Origin: Streptomyces sp. 8K308
GTDB lineage: Bacteria; Actinomycetota; Actinomycetes; Streptomycetales; Streptomycetaceae
Assembly: GCF_004348315.1 (NCBI RefSeq)
Contig: NZ_SMKC01000002.1
Span: 1-64,000 of the forward strand
DNA: 64,000 nt
Direction: 5' to 3'
Below are positions 46,758 to 57,441 of the stretch, in pieces. The position numbers were made by a program, and so were the translations under genes. The notes below the pieces were generated by a model, which worked only from the letters and a program-made list of their open reading frames with translations, did not search any database and was not told the DNA's origin. The stretch's first letter is position 1. Each line of letters opens with the position of its first letter.

Positions 46758-47486
46758 TCAGGACCAGGAGGCGACGAAGTAGCCGACCCCGTAGGGCGCC
46801 TCGTCGTAGAGCAGCCGGCCGGCGAGGCCCGCGCCGTCGGCCGCCGCGGCGAGCAGCTGCCAGCCGGACCGGCCGGCGGCCCCGAGCTCGGCCGCGAGCC
46901 CGGCGTCCACGCCGCGCAGGGCGGTCAGGTCGGCCGCGCCGAGGGCGCGCGCCGCGGCGGCGTCGAAGTCGGCCGCGCGCTCGTCGAAGTAGCCGGGCGC
47001 CTTGGGTGAGCGGCAGGTGCTGCCGTCGCCCAGGACGAGCAGCGCGAGCCGCTCCGCGCCGCTCACGAGGTCACGGCCGGCGGCGGCGCACCGCTCCGGG
47101 TTGAGCTCCTCGCCGACGGCCAGCGCGGACACGGGGGACGAGCGCCAGCCGACGCGCTCGAGCAGCCAGGAGCCCACGGTCAGCGAAGGGGGCAGCGAAG
47201 GGGGAAGCGCGGGCTCACCCGGGGTCTCGGGCTCCGAGCCCCCGAGCACTGTCTCGACGCCGACCCCGAAGCCGCGCAGCGAGCCCCGGCTGCCGGCGGC
47301 GAAGTGGACGAGGCCGTCGCCGGTCGCCGGGCCCGCGACCACGAGCCGCTCCGGCCGGGCCGCGGACAGCACGGCGAGCGCGTCGTAACAGGCGGCGCGC
47401 GCCGCGTCGAGCTCGTGGGCGGCGCCCCCTGCGACCTCGGGGACGAGCAGCGGTGGACAGGGACAGACGGCGGCGGCGACGAGCAT
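46758..47486 (-). CDS. LigB-like (class III extradiol dioxygenase) domain protein
   Basis: This 242-residue protein has the overall fold signature of class III extradiol dioxygenase B subunits. The usual metal-ligand stretch with a histidine reads AVCPCPPLLVPEVAGG, with Cys replacing the expected His. No second convincing metal histidine is seen, so the protein may be non-enzymatic. A short in-frame duplication gives LPPSLPPSL (47184-47210 region). GTG/ATG choice is simple: ATG at 47486. No aromatic degradation gene is adjacent. Confidence 0.72.
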   Translation of the reverse strand: MLVAAAVCPCPPLLVPEVAGGAAHELDAARAACYDALAVLSAARPERLVVAGPATGDGLVHFAAGSRGSLRGFGVGVETVLGGSEPETPGEPALPPSLPPSLTVGSWLLERVGWRSSPVSALAVGEELNPERCAAAGRDLVSGAERLALLVLGDGSTCRSPKAPGYFDERAADFDAAAARALGAADLTALRGVDAGLAAELGAAGRSGWQLLAAAADGAGLAGRLLYDEAPYGVGYFVASWS

Positions 47487-47530
47487 GCCCGGAGCCTAAC
47501 CCCGGGGCCCGGTCCGACGTCTTCCGCCGG

Positions 47531-49027
47531 TCAGGACACCGCGCAGCCGCCGGCCGGTTCCGGCAGCGAGGCGGGGACGCCGACGCCCGGCAGTCCCAGC
47601 ATCACGCCGGCCGGCTTGGCGTCCGCGGCCGGGGCGGCGGTGCGCCGCTCCCAGGCGTCCCCCGAGCGGGTGCGCCGGACGGCCCTGACCTCGCCCTCGG
47701 CCAGCAGGTGGTGCGGGGCGGCGTAGGTGATCTCGACGGTGGCCAGGTCGCCCGGCCTGACCGGTTCCGTCGGGCGGCTGAAGTGCACGAGACGGTTGTC
47801 GGGGGCCCGGCCGGAGAGCCGCCGGGTGGCGTCGTCCTTGCGGCCCTCGCCCTCGGCGACCAGCACCTCGACGGTGCGGCCGACCTGCTTCTTGTTCTCC
47901 GCCCAGGAGATCTCCTCCTGGAGGGCGACGAGGCGCTCGTACCGGGCCTGGACGACCTCCTTGGGGACCTGCCCCGCCATCTCGGCCGCCGGGGTGCCGG
48001 GCCGCTTGGAGTACTGGAAGGTGAAGGCCTGCGCGAAGCGGGACTCGCGCACCACGTGCAGGGTCTCCTCGAAGTCCTCCTCGGTCTCGCCGGGGAAGCC
48101 CACGATGATGTCGGTGGTGATGGCCGCGTCCGGGATGGCCGCCCTGACCTTCTCGATGATGCCCAGGTAGCGCTCCTGGCGGTAGGAGCGGCGCATGGCG
48201 CGCAGCACCCGGGAGGAACCGGACTGCAGGGGCATGTGCAGCTGGGGCATCACGTTGGGCGTCTCGGCCATGGCCTCGATGACGTCGTCGGTGAAGTCAC
48301 GCGGGTGCGGCGAGGTGAAGCGGACCCGCTCCAGACCCTCGACGCGGCCGCAGGCGCGCAACAGCTTGGAGAACGCCTGGCGGTCGCCGATGTCCGAGCC
48401 GTAGGCGTTGACGTTCTGGCCGAGCAGGGTGATCTCGCTGACGCCCTCCGCGACCAGCGTCTCGATCTCGGCGAGGATGTCGCCTGGCCTGCGGTCCTTC
48501 TCCTTGCCGCGCAGCGCGGGCACGATGCAGAAGGTGCAGGTGTTGTTGCAGCCGACGGAGATGGCGACCCAGGCGGCGTAGGCGCTCTCGCGGCGGGTCG
48601 GCAGGGTGGAGGGGAACGCCTCGAGCGACTCGGCGATCTCGACCTGGGCCTCGCGCTGGATCCTGGCGCGCTCAAGCAGCACCGGCAGGCTGCCCACGTT
48701 GTGCGTGCCGAAGACGACGTCGACCCAGGGGGCGCGGCGCACGATGGTGTCCCGGTCCTTCTGGGCCAGGCAGCCGCCGACGGCGATCTGCATGCCGGGG
48801 CGCGCGCTCTTCTTCGGCGCGAGCTGGCCCAGGTTGCCGTAGAGCCGGTTGTCCGCGTTCTCCCGGACCGCGCAGGTGTTGAAGACCACGATGTCGGCCG
48901 CGTCGGCTCCGGGCTCGGCGGGAACGTAGCCGGCGGACTCGAGCAGCCCGGCCATTCGCTCCGAGTCGTGGACGTTCATCTGGCAGCCAAACGTCCTGAC
49001 TTGGTACGTGCGCGCGACTTCCGGCAT
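47531..49027 (-). CDS. miaB: tRNA-2-methylthio-N6-dimethylallyladenosine synthase
   Basis: This 498-residue radical-SAM methylthiotransferase acts on A37 after MiaA. The auxiliary cluster cysteines are Cys15 (TFGCQMN), Cys52 (NTCAVRE) and Cys86 (GGCLAQ). The radical-SAM cluster is Cys160, Cys164 and Cys167 ([14 protein letters not shown]). A C-terminal TRAM domain (about 375-440) precedes an alanine/proline-rich tail. ATG at 49027 is used; a TTG at 49039 is an alternative start with little sequence support for either. It diverges from the TAXI protein gene. Confidence 0.95.
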   Translation of the reverse strand: MPEVARTYQVRTFGCQMNVHDSERMAGLLESAGYVPAEPGADAADIVVFNTCAVRENADNRLYGNLGQLAPKKSARPGMQIAVGGCLAQKDRDTIVRRAPWVDVVFGTHNVGSLPVLLERARIQREAQVEIAESLEAFPSTLPTRRESAYAAWVAISVGCNNTCTFCIVPALRGKEKDRRPGDILAEIETLVAEGVSEITLLGQNVNAYGSDIGDRQAFSKLLRACGRVEGLERVRFTSPHPRDFTDDVIEAMAETPNVMPQLHMPLQSGSSRVLRAMRRSYRQERYLGIIEKVRAAIPDAAITTDIIVGFPGETEEDFEETLHVVRESRFAQAFTFQYSKRPGTPAAEMAGQVPKEVVQARYERLVALQEEISWAENKKQVGRTVEVLVAEGEGRKDDATRRLSGRAPDNRLVHFSRPTEPVRPGDLATVEITYAAPHHLLAEGEVRAVRRTRSGDAWERRTAAPAADAKPAGVMLGLPGVGVPASLPEPAGGCAVS

Positions 49028-49105
49028 GCGAGAACTCAATCCAAATCGATCCGGGACCAGCTGGAGGCAGTCCCCAAGTCTACGTTCCGCTGGTAGCTTG
49101 CTCGG

Positions 49106-50131
49106 GTGGCTCCCAGTGCGCAGGACCGCCGCCTGCTCTCCATGCGTTCGCTGCGCCGCCAGCCGGTGCCCGTGCTGCTCGGTGTGGCGGTCTCGCTCGT
49201 CGTGCTTGCCGGTCTGCTGTGGCGGCCGCTCTTCGGCGCCGACGCGCGGCCTTCCGGCTCGGTGACCATGAGCACCGGGGTCGCGAGCGGCGTCTACTCC
49301 CGGTACGGGGAGCTGTTGCGCGGCCAGCTCGCGCGGGACGCCCCGGGCCTGGAGATAACGCTCGAGCCGAGCGAGGGCTCGGTGCAGAACATCGAGCGGC
49401 TGGTGGCCGGGGAGGCGGACTTCGCCATCGCCACCGCCGACGCGATAGCCGCCTACCAGGCGTCCGGGGGCGAGGGCATCGACCGGCTGCGGGCGTGCGC
49501 GCGGCTCTACGACGACTACATACAGCTGGTGGTGCCGGCCGACTCCCCGGTGCAGGACACCGCTGATCTGGCCGGGCTGCGGGTGGGCGTGGGCCAGGAC
49601 CAGTCGGGGGTGCAGCCGGCGGCCAGGCAGCTGCTCGAGGCGGCCGGCCTCGACATGGAAGAGGACATCGAGGCGATCCGCTCGGGCATCAACGCGATGC
49701 CGAGGATGCTGGAGGCGGGCCGGCTCGACGCCTTCTTCTGGTCCGGTGGGCTGCCCACCTCGGCGGTGGAGCGGCTGGCGGCCAACACCGAGATCCGCCT
49801 GGTGCCGCTCGAGGACCTGCTGCCCGCGCTGACGGCGCTCGGCCCGCAGAACGCGTACTACCGGGCGGCGGGGCTGCCGCCCGACGCCTACCCCGACATC
49901 ATCGGCTCGCAGGTCGTGGACACCCTGGCGGTGGCGAACCTGCTGCTCACGACGGACGCCGTGGACGACGCGCTGACCGAGCAGGTGACCAGGTCCGTGA
50001 TCAACGGCCGGGACCGCATCGGGCAGGAGGTACACGCGGCGCAGCGCGTGGACCGGCGCACGGCCATCTACACCCAGCCGCTCGAACTGCACCCGGGCGC
50101 CCGCGACTACTACCGCTCCGTCAAGCCCTGA
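49106..50131 (+). CDS. TAXI family (TRAP-associated) solute-binding protein, membrane anchored
   Basis: This 341-residue periplasmic-binding-type protein has one N-terminal hydrophobic anchor ([19 protein letters not shown]) and TAXI signatures: [59 protein letters not shown] proteins normally work with TRAP membrane permeases for glutamate or other acids. No TRAP permease gene is in the window, so this one may be a sensory ligand-binding subunit. A two-component pair follows after an alpha-mannosidase gene. The GTG at 49106 is a weak start; the ATG at 49142 is an alternative. Confidence 0.82.
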   Translation: MAPSAQDRRLLSMRSLRRQPVPVLLGVAVSLVVLAGLLWRPLFGADARPSGSVTMSTGVASGVYSRYGELLRGQLARDAPGLEITLEPSEGSVQNIERLVAGEADFAIATADAIAAYQASGGEGIDRLRACARLYDDYIQLVVPADSPVQDTADLAGLRVGVGQDQSGVQPAARQLLEAAGLDMEEDIEAIRSGINAMPRMLEAGRLDAFFWSGGLPTSAVERLAANTEIRLVPLEDLLPALTALGPQNAYYRAAGLPPDAYPDIIGSQVVDTLAVANLLLTTDAVDDALTEQVTRSVINGRDRIGQEVHAAQRVDRRTAIYTQPLELHPGARDYYRSVKP

Positions 50132-50203
50132 GCCCCCGGCCCCAACGCCCTCCAGCCTCTCCGTCGTCCATCGCGCCACGACCGACAAGGGAGTCAGCCG
50201 AGC

Positions 50204-53200
50204 ATGCACGATGACCGCAATCTCGTCGAACAGCGACTGCACCGGGTGCTGACCGAGCGGATCAGGCCAGCCGTCCACGGTCCCGCCGTGCCGCTGGCCC
50301 TGGAGCGCTGGGACGCGCCGGGCGAACCGGTACCGGTGGCGGACGGGCTCGCCGCCTCCTACCGCCCGTCCGCCGTCGGCGACGCGTGGGGGCCGGCCTG
50401 GGGCACCACGTGGTTCCGGGTGACGGGCCTGGTGCCGGCCGAGTGGGCGGGGCGCACCGTGGAGGCCGTGCTCGACCTGGGCTTCGACCGGCGGATGCCG
50501 GGGTTCCAGTGCGAGGGCCTGGTCTACCGGCCGGACGGCGAGGCCGTGAAGGGGCTGCACCCGCACAACGACTGGGTGCGGATCGCCGAGGCCGCGGCCG
50601 GCGGGGAGCGCGTCGAGCTGCTGGTGGAGGCGGCCGCCAACCCGATCCTCAACGAGCAGGGTCCTGGGCCGCTCGGTGACCGGCTGACGGCGGGCGACGA
50701 CCCGCTGTACCGGGTGACGCGGATGGACCTCGCGGTCTTCGAGCCCGAGGTGTGGGAGCTGGTGCAGGACCTGGAGGTGCTCGGCGGTCTCATGACCCGG
50801 CTGGCCCTCGAGGACGCCAGGCGGTGGACGATCCTGCGGGCCGTGGAGGGCGCGCTCGACGCACTCGACCTGGACGACGTCGTCCGCAGCGCGCCCGCGG
50901 CGCGGGCCGCGCTGGCCGGGGTGCTGGCCGATCCGGCGCACGCCTCGGCGCACCGGGTGAGCGCGGTGGGGCACGCGCACATCGACTCGGCGTGGCTGTG
51001 GCCGCTGCGCGAGACGGTGCGGAAGGTGGCGCGCACCTCGGCGAACGTGGTGGCGCTGATGGACGACCACCCGGAGTTCGTCTTCGCGATGTCGCAGGCA
51101 CAGCAGCTCGCCTGGCTCAAGGAGCACCGGCCCGAGGTGTACGCGCGGGTCAAGAAGCGGGTGGCGGACGGCTCTTTCGTGCCGGTGGGCGGCATGTGGG
51201 TGGAGTCGGACACCAACATGGTCGGCGGCGAGGCCATGGCCAGGCAGTTCGTGTACGGCAAGCGGTTCTTCCTCGAGGAGTTCGGGATCGAGACCGAGGA
51301 GGTGTGGCTGCCGGACTCGTTCGGCTACACGGCGGCCCTGCCGCAGCTGGTGCGGCTCTCCGGCTCGACGTGGTTCCTGACGCAGAAGATCTCCTGGAGC
51401 CAGACCAACGCCTTCCCACACCACACGTTCTGGTGGGAGGGGATCGACGGCACCCGGGTCTTCACGCACTTCCCGCCGGTGGACACCTACAACTCCGACC
51501 TCGGCGGCGAGCAGCTTGCCCACGCGGCCGCCAACTACCGTGAGAAGGGCCGGGGTTCGCGTTCGTTGGTACCGTTCGGCTTCGGCGACGGCGGGGGCGG
51601 CCCCACCCGCGAGATGCTGGCGCGCGCCCGCCGGCTGCGGGACCTGGAGGGCTCACCACGGGTGGAGATCGAGCGGCCGGCGGCGTTCTTCGCCAAGGCG
51701 GCGGCCGAGTACGAGGACGCCCCGGTGTGGGTGGGCGAGCTGTACCTGGAGCTGCACCGGGGCACCTACACCTCACAGGCCAAGACCAAGCAGGGCAACC
51801 GGCGCAGCGAGTCGCTGCTGCGGGAGGCCGAGCTGTGGGCGGCGACGGCGGCGGTGCGGGTGCCGGGGTACGGGTATCCGCACGAGCGGCTCGACGCGAT
51901 CTGGAAGACGGTCCTGCTGCACCAGTTCCACGACATCCTGCCCGGCTCGTCGATCGCCTGGGTGCACCGGGAGGCGCGCGCCACCTACGCGCGGCTGCGG
52001 GAGGAGCTGTTGGCGCTGGTCGACGAGGCACAGCGGGCGCTGGCGGGCGGCGGCGCGGGCACCGTGGTGTTCAACGCGGCGCCGCACGAGCGGGGCGGGG
52101 TGCCGGCCGGCGGGGCCCGGCCGCGCGCGGAGCTGGCGCCGGCGGCCGAACCGGTCACCGTGGAGCAGGTCACGGTGGAGCAGGGCGGTACCGGTGGCTT
52201 CACGCTGGCCAACGGGCTGCTGCGGGTGGTGGTCGACGGGCGTGGCCTGGTGGTCTCGGTCGTCGAGCTGGCGTCGGGCCGGGAGGCGATCGCGCCGGGC
52301 GGCGCGGGCAACCTGCTCCAGCTCCACCCCGACCTGCCCAACCTGTGGGACGCCTGGGACGTCGACTCCTTCTACCGACACCGGGTCACCGACCTGGTCG
52401 CGGTGGACGAGCTGACGCTCGAGTCCGCCTCGCCCGAGGCGGCGACGGTCGCGGTGACCCGCTCGTTCGGGGCGGGTTCGCGGGTGACGCAGCGGCTGAC
52501 GCTGCGGGCCGGCGCCCGGGTGCTCGACGCGGAGGCCGACGTCGACTGGCACGAGCGGGAGAAGATCCTCAAGGCCGCGTTCCCGCTGGACGTGAAGGCC
52601 GACCAGTCGGCGGCGGAGACCCAGTTCGGGCACGTCCACCGGCCCACCCACACCAACACCTCGTGGGAGGCCGCCAAGTTCGAGATCTGCGCGCACCGGT
52701 GGCTGCGGGTGGCCGAGCCCGGCTGGGGCGCGGCCGTCGTCAACGACTCGACATACGGGCACGACGTCACCCGCGAGGTCCGTCCGGACGGCGGGCAGAC
52801 GACGACGGTGCGGCTGTCGCTGCTGCGCGCCCCGCGCTACCCGGACCCGGAGACCGACCAGGGTGGGCACCTGCTGCGGTACGCGCTCGCGCCGGGTGCC
52901 TCCGTGGTCGACGCGGTCTCGGAGGGGCACCGGATCAACCTGCCGGAGCGTGCGGTGCCGGGCTCAGCCGCGGTGGAGCCGCTGGTGACGGTGGCCGGCG
53001 ACGGCCTGGTGGTGGCGGCCGTGAAGCTGGCGGACGACCGGAGCGGCGATGTGGTGGTCCGGCTCTACGAGGCGACGGGCGGCCGGTCGACCGGGCGCCT
53101 GGTGGCCGGCTTCCCGCTGGCGGCGGTGGCCACGACCGATCTGCTGGAGCGCCCGCTGGCCGCCGGCCCGCTGGCACCGGAGTGCGCGATCGACGCGGAG

Positions 53201-53272
53201 GGCGGTGTGCCGCTCACGCTGCGCCCGTTCCAGATCGTCACTCTGCGGCTGACGCCTGCCGCTCGGGACTGA
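50204..53272 (+). CDS. Alpha-mannosidase, glycoside hydrolase family 38
   Basis: This 1022-residue GH38 enzyme removes alpha-mannosyl residues. The metal site includes His257-Ala-His-Ile-Asp261 ([14 protein letters not shown]), and the nucleophile is Asp371 ([16 protein letters not shown]). A further metal region is seen in [17 protein letters not shown]. The C-terminal beta domain has the family [20 protein letters not shown] start. No signal peptide is visible, so it acts on cytoplasmic mannosides. Its last 35 bases overlap the 3' end of the histidine kinase gene in the opposite orientation. ATG at 50204 has AAGGGAG upstream. Confidence 0.93.
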   Translation: MHDDRNLVEQRLHRVLTERIRPAVHGPAVPLALERWDAPGEPVPVADGLAASYRPSAVGDAWGPAWGTTWFRVTGLVPAEWAGRTVEAVLDLGFDRRMPGFQCEGLVYRPDGEAVKGLHPHNDWVRIAEAAAGGERVELLVEAAANPILNEQGPGPLGDRLTAGDDPLYRVTRMDLAVFEPEVWELVQDLEVLGGLMTRLALEDARRWTILRAVEGALDALDLDDVVRSAPAARAALAGVLADPAHASAHRVSAVGHAHIDSAWLWPLRETVRKVARTSANVVALMDDHPEFVFAMSQAQQLAWLKEHRPEVYARVKKRVADGSFVPVGGMWVESDTNMVGGEAMARQFVYGKRFFLEEFGIETEEVWLPDSFGYTAALPQLVRLSGSTWFLTQKISWSQTNAFPHHTFWWEGIDGTRVFTHFPPVDTYNSDLGGEQLAHAAANYREKGRGSRSLVPFGFGDGGGGPTREMLARARRLRDLEGSPRVEIERPAAFFAKAAAEYEDAPVWVGELYLELHRGTYTSQAKTKQGNRRSESLLREAELWAATAAVRVPGYGYPHERLDAIWKTVLLHQFHDILPGSSIAWVHREARATYARLREELLALVDEAQRALAGGGAGTVVFNAAPHERGGVPAGGARPRAELAPAAEPVTVEQVTVEQGGTGGFTLANGLLRVVVDGRGLVVSVVELASGREAIAPGGAGNLLQLHPDLPNLWDAWDVDSFYRHRVTDLVAVDELTLESASPEAATVAVTRSFGAGSRVTQRLTLRAGARVLDAEADVDWHEREKILKAAFPLDVKADQSAAETQFGHVHRPTHTNTSWEAAKFEICAHRWLRVAEPGWGAAVVNDSTYGHDVTREVRPDGGQTTTVRLSLLRAPRYPDPETDQGGHLLRYALAPGASVVDAVSEGHRINLPERAVPGSAAVEPLVTVAGDGLVVAAVKLADDRSGDVVVRLYEATGGRSTGRLVAGFPLAAVATTDLLERPLAAGPLAPECAIDAEGGVPLTLRPFQIVTLRLTPAARD

Positions 53273-54683
53273 CCGGCCGCGGCCGGGTCGCGCCCGGCCG
53301 CTCCGGGCCGTAGCGGGGCAGGGTGATCGTCACCCGCAGGCCGTGGGGCCGGTTGTGGTCGTAGGCGACGGCGGCGCCGGCGGCGCCGAGCAGGGCGCCG
53401 ACGATGGACAGGCCGAGCCCGGAGCCGTTGATGTTCTGGTGCCGGCCGCTGCGCCAGAAGCGGTCACCGATCCGCTCCAGCTCGGCCTCATCGAGGCCGG
53501 GGCCGGTGTCGGCGGTGACGATGGTGACCTGGTCCCCGCCGGCTGCGACGGTCAGCGCGACCTCGCCGCCGCTCGGGGTGAACTTGAGCGCGTTGTCGAC
53601 GATCGCGTCCAGCGCGCTGGAGAGGCCGACCGGGTCGGCCCAGCCGGTGGCGGCCGCCGGCCCGGAGAAGTGGAGGTCGACGCCGCGACGCTCGGCGACG
53701 GGCTGCCAGGCGGCAAGCCGCTCGGCGACCAGCGCGGCGACGTCGGTGGTGGCCAGGTCGGCCGGGCTGTGCTCGGCCAGGGCCAGGTCCAGCAGGCCAT
53801 CGAGGACGGTGGCGAGACGCTTGCCCTCGGCCCGCACGGAGGCGATCTCCGCGTTGTCGTCCGGCAGCTCGAGGCCCAGCAGGTCGATCCGCAGCAGCAG
53901 CGCGGCCAGCGGGTTGCGCAGCTGGTGGGAGGCGTCGGCGACGAAGGCGCGCTGCTGTTCGAGCACCTGCTCGACGTTGTCGGCCATCTCGTTGAAGGAG
54001 TGCGCGAGCCGGCGCAGCTCCGGTGGCCCGCCGGAGGGGGCGACGCGGGCGGTCAGCCGCCCGGTGGCTATTTCGTGGGTGGCCCGGTCGAGCACCCGCA
54101 CCGGGCGCAGCACCCAGCTGGTGAGCTGGAAGGCGGCGGCCACGGCGAGCAGGGTGGCGGCGGCGAGGCCGGCCACGATGGGCATCCAGCCGCTGAGGAT
54201 GCGGGCCCGGAGCGGACCGGTGGGCGATTCGGTGACCACCACGGCGATCACGTCGCCGTCCCTGATCACCGGCGAGGCCACCACCAGCATCCGGTCGGTG
54301 TTCCACGGCCACACCTGGCTCGGGCCCTCGCTACGCCGGCCGGCGAGCGCCTCGGCGAACTCCTGCGCGTGCTTGCCGCCGGGCACCTGCCAGTCGCGGG
54401 GCGCCGCGGCCATCGACTCGCCGTCGCGCTGGAAGACGCCGGCGCGGATGCCGTAGACCTCGTAGTAGGTGTCGAGCTCCAGCTGGAGGGCGGCGAGCTG
54501 GTCGCCGCCGGAGTCGCCGGCGGCGAACTGGGCCAGCGAGGCGAAGCGCGCGGTGTCGTCGATCCGGTCGACGATGACGCGCTGCTGCTCGCTGCGCGCC
54601 TGGCTGGCGGCGAGCGGGACGCCGAGGGCGAGCAGCACACCGGCGAGCAGGACGATGAGCAGCGGGAGCAGACGTGAGCGCAT
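53238..54683 (-). CDS. Two-component sensor histidine kinase
   Basis: This 481-residue membrane sensor has transmembrane segments at about 5-26 and 168-190 that bound an extracytoplasmic sensory domain of about 140 residues. A HAMP linker follows (LRPVRVLDRATHEIATGRL). The phospho-accepting His253 is in ASHQLRNPLAALL, and the ATPase has DNALKFT, DTGPGLDE and GSGLGLSIV. It is the partner of the adjacent response regulator (stop 17 bases from its start). The sensory domain has no recognisable fold. Its gene end overlaps the mannosidase gene end by 35 bases. Confidence 0.92.
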   Translation of the reverse strand: MRSRLLPLLIVLLAGVLLALGVPLAASQARSEQQRVIVDRIDDTARFASLAQFAAGDSGGDQLAALQLELDTYYEVYGIRAGVFQRDGESMAAAPRDWQVPGGKHAQEFAEALAGRRSEGPSQVWPWNTDRMLVVASPVIRDGDVIAVVVTESPTGPLRARILSGWMPIVAGLAAATLLAVAAAFQLTSWVLRPVRVLDRATHEIATGRLTARVAPSGGPPELRRLAHSFNEMADNVEQVLEQQRAFVADASHQLRNPLAALLLRIDLLGLELPDDNAEIASVRAEGKRLATVLDGLLDLALAEHSPADLATTDVAALVAERLAAWQPVAERRGVDLHFSGPAAATGWADPVGLSSALDAIVDNALKFTPSGGEVALTVAAGGDQVTIVTADTGPGLDEAELERIGDRFWRSGRHQNINGSGLGLSIVGALLGAAGAAVAYDHNRPHGLRVTITLPRYGPERPGATRPRPVSPERQASAAE

Positions 54684-54700
54684 GAGTAGTGGGGTGGGTG

Positions 54701-55393
54701 TCAGGCGGTGGGAAGCGCCAGCCGGTAGCCGACGCCGCGGACGGTTTCGACGAGCCCGGGCCGGCGCAGCTTGGCCCGGAGCGAGGCGACGTGCACCTCG
54801 AGCGTGCGGCCCGTCCCCTCCCAGCTGGTCTGCCAGACGTCGCTGATGATCTGCTCCCGGCGGAAGACGACGCCGGGGCGCTGGGCCAGCAGGGCGAGCA
54901 GGTCGAACTCCTTGCGGGTCAGGGAGATCTGCCGGCCGTCCACCGAGACCTGGCGGGTGGCGAGCTCGACGGTGATGGGGCCGAGGCTGAGCACGCCGGT
55001 GGGGCTGGTCTCCGGGGCCGCCGCCTCCTCCTCGTGGGCCTTGCGGCGGCTGACCGCGTGTATCCGGGCCAGCAGCTCGCCGGTGTCGTAGGGCTTGACG
55101 ACGTAGTCGTCGGCGCCCAGATTGAGGCCATGGATACGGGAGCGGACGTCGCTCCGCGCGGTCACCATGATGATGGGCACCGAGGCGACCCGCCTGATCC
55201 GGCCGCAGACCTCGAAGCCGTCCACGTCGGGCAGCCCGAGGTCGAGCAGCACGACGTTGAAGGAGCGGTCGCGGACCAGCGTGACGGCCTCCTCGCCGCC
55301 GCGCGCGCGGACCACGTCGAAGCCGTGCCTGGTCAGGACGGCGACCAAGGCGGCGGCGACATGCTCGTCGTCCTCGACCAGGAGCAGTCTCAC
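54701..55393 (-). CDS. OmpR-family response regulator
   Basis: This 230-residue regulator has a receiver domain with acidic pocket EDDE (7-10), phospho-acceptor Asp51 (VLLDLGLPD) and switch residues (VTARS, VKPYD). A C-terminal winged helix follows (QISLTRKEFDLLALLAQRPG, VASLRAKLRR, VRGVGYRL). The GTG at 55393 has GGAGGAA eight bases upstream. It is upstream of and co-directional with the kinase gene. It probably controls nearby transport genes such as the TAXI gene, but no binding site can be named. Confidence 0.93.
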   Translation of the reverse strand: MRLLLVEDDEHVAAALVAVLTRHGFDVVRARGGEEAVTLVRDRSFNVVLLDLGLPDVDGFEVCGRIRRVASVPIIMVTARSDVRSRIHGLNLGADDYVVKPYDTGELLARIHAVSRRKAHEEEAAAPETSPTGVLSLGPITVELATRQVSVDGRQISLTRKEFDLLALLAQRPGVVFRREQIISDVWQTSWEGTGRTLEVHVASLRAKLRRPGLVETVRGVGYRLALPTA

Positions 55394-55580
55394 CCGCGCA
55401 TTCCTCCCACGGCAGTTGAAGCGTATCCCCGCATCCACGCCGATGGACGCTGCCGGCGTCAAGGGGGTCCGAAGGAGCTGAACGGTTCCGTTACCCGGTT
55501 CTCACCGAAAGCGCTCACCGGAGCACCGAGCGCAACGAGACCGCGATCACATCGTGACCCTCAATTTCCGCTCAGATCTG

Positions 55581-55610
55581 CTGACGGTACTTGTAAGCGC
55601 TGGCTAAGGT
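55581..55610 (+). promoter_or_regulatory. Candidate promoter of gluABCD
   Basis: CTGACG (55581-55586) and TAAGGT (55605-55610), separated by 18 bases, lie just 34 bases before the gluA ATG. They match housekeeping promoter elements moderately (four of six at the -35). Confidence 0.45.
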
Positions 55611-55643
55611 CCCGTCAACCGACGAGGACGGAGCAAAGCCACG

Positions 55644-56432
55644 ATGAGCAATGTGCCGCTGACCAAGGATGCCGCTGAGGAGGCCGCGCCCCTGGCGGAA
55701 GACCTTGTCGTCCTGGACAGCGTGAACAAGCACTTCGGTGCGCTGCACGTGCTCCAGGACATCAACCTCACGATCAAGCGCGGTGAAGTGGTCGTCGTGA
55801 TCGGGCCTTCCGGCTCCGGCAAGTCGACGCTCTGCCGGACGATCAACCGCCTGGAGACCATTGACGCGGGATCGATCACGATCGACGGTGACCCCCTGCC
55901 CGACGAGGGGCGGGGCCTCGCCCGGCTCCGCGCCGACGTGGGCATGGTCTTCCAGTCCTTCAACCTCTTCGCGCACAAGACCGTGCTCGAGAACGTGATG
56001 CTGGGTCCGATCAAGGTCCGGCGTCAGAACAAGGAAGAGGTCGAGGCCCGGGCACGTGAGCTGCTCGACCGGGTCGGCGTCGGCACCCAGGCCGACAAGT
56101 ACCCGGCGCAGCTCTCGGGTGGTCAGCAGCAGCGGGTGGCGATCGCCCGGGCCCTGGCCATGCAGCCCAAGGTGATGCTCTTCGACGAGCCCACCTCGGC
56201 GCTCGACCCGGAGATGATCAACGAGGTCCTCGAGGTCATGCAGCAGCTGGCCAGGGAGGGCATGACGATGGTCGTCGTCACCCACGAGATGGGCTTCGCC
56301 CGTTCCGCCGCCGATCGCGTGGTCTTCATGGCGGACGGCCGGATCGTCGAGGAGGCGGCCCCTCACCAGTTCTTCGACAACCCCCGCAGCGACCGGGCCA
56401 AGGACTTCCTCTCGAAGATCCTCAAGCACTGA
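55644..56432 (+). CDS. gluA: Glutamate ABC transporter ATP-binding protein
   Basis: This 262-residue polar-amino-acid ABC ATPase has Walker [10 protein letters not shown]-loop [10 protein letters not shown], signature [17 protein letters not shown], Walker [13 protein letters not shown] and switch histidine [10 protein letters not shown]. It is the first gene of a four-gene operon encoding binding protein and two permeases, the standard Streptomyces/Corynebacterium glutamate uptake system. Substrate assignment rests on operon similarity. ATG at 55644 follows GGACGGAGC. Confidence 0.93.
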   Translation: MSNVPLTKDAAEEAAPLAEDLVVLDSVNKHFGALHVLQDINLTIKRGEVVVVIGPSGSGKSTLCRTINRLETIDAGSITIDGDPLPDEGRGLARLRADVGMVFQSFNLFAHKTVLENVMLGPIKVRRQNKEEVEARARELLDRVGVGTQADKYPAQLSGGQQQRVAIARALAMQPKVMLFDEPTSALDPEMINEVLEVMQQLAREGMTMVVVTHEMGFARSAADRVVFMADGRIVEEAAPHQFFDNPRSDRAKDFLSKILKH

Positions 56433-56511
56433 CGCTCGCGACTCGCGACCGCGACCGAGCCCGGTCGCCCACGGACCCGCACCACTTTTTACGACAACAA
56501 GGGATCACGTA

Positions 56512-57357
56512 ATGAGACTCCGCAAGGCAAGCGCGCTGGCCGCCTCCGTTCTCGCTCTCTCGCTCGCCGCCACGGCGTGCGGCTCCGGTGACGACGAGGG
56601 TGACGGCGGAAGCGAGGGCGGAAGCGGCGGCGACAGCATCACGATCGGCATCAAGTTCGACCAGCCGGGCCTTGGCCTGCAGACCCCGGACGGCGACTAC
56701 GCCGGCTTCGACGTGGACGTCGCCACCTACATCGCGGGCGAGCTGGGCTACGAGCCCGACCAGATCGAGTTCGTCGAGTCGCCAAGTGGCGACCGGGAGA
56801 GCATGCTCCAGCGCGGCGACGTGGACTTCATCGTGGCCACCTACTCGATCACCGAGGAGCGCGAGCAGCAGGTCAGCTTCGCGGGCCCGTACTTCCTCGC
56901 GCACCAGGACCTGCTGATGCGGGCGGGCGAGACGGTCTCCTCGCCGGACGAGATCAACGACCTGACGCTCTGTTCGGTCGCCGGTTCCACCTCCGCGCAG
57001 AACGTCCAGAACGACTTCGCCCCGGACGCCCAGCTCCACGAGATGGGCACCTACTCGGAGTGCCTGACCGGCCTGGAGAACGGCGCGGTGGACGCCCTGA
57101 CCACGGACGACTCGATCCTCGCCGGCTACGCCTCGCAGGAGGTCAACCAGGGCAAGTTCGAGCTGGCCGGTCTCGAGCTGAGCGACGAGTACTACGGCGT
57201 CGGCATCCCCAAGGACGACACCGAGCTCCAGCAGCAGATCAACGACGCGATCACGAGCATGGTCGAGTCCGGTGCCTGGCAGGAGGCCGTCGACGCCAAC
57301 CTCGGCCCGGCCCAGTACGAGAACGAGCCCGCCCCCGAGATCGAGGCAGCCAGCTGA
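56512..57357 (+). CDS. gluB: Glutamate-binding lipoprotein of ABC transporter
   Basis: This 281-residue solute-binding lipoprotein has a signal peptide ending in the lipobox LAATAC with Cys23 lipidated. The mature part begins with an acidic glycine-rich linker, then the family 3 SBP fold: TIGIKFDQPGLGLQTPDG, GFDVDVATYIAGELGY, and DFIVATYSITEEREQQVSFA. It feeds the GluC/GluD permease. A strong hairpin follows the stop codon before gluC. Confidence 0.93.
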   Translation: MRLRKASALAASVLALSLAATACGSGDDEGDGGSEGGSGGDSITIGIKFDQPGLGLQTPDGDYAGFDVDVATYIAGELGYEPDQIEFVESPSGDRESMLQRGDVDFIVATYSITEEREQQVSFAGPYFLAHQDLLMRAGETVSSPDEINDLTLCSVAGSTSAQNVQNDFAPDAQLHEMGTYSECLTGLENGAVDALTTDDSILAGYASQEVNQGKFELAGLELSDEYYGVGIPKDDTELQQQINDAITSMVESGAWQEAVDANLGPAQYENEPAPEIEAAS

Positions 57358-57373
57358 CCCACCGGGTCCCCGT

Positions 57374-57401
57374 GGCGCGCCGCCTCGACCGGCGGCGCGC
57401 C
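57374..57401 (+). promoter_or_regulatory. mRNA hairpin between gluB and gluC
   Basis: Perfect 11-base arms GGCGCGCCGCC and GGCGGCGCGCC enclose a six-base loop within the operon, 17 bases after the gluB stop. Such hairpins partly terminate or block 3' decay, raising binding-protein mRNA relative to permease mRNA. Confidence 0.75.
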
Positions 57402-57441
57402 GCACCCATTCCGCACCCTCTAGTCGAGACTGAGAGACTCC

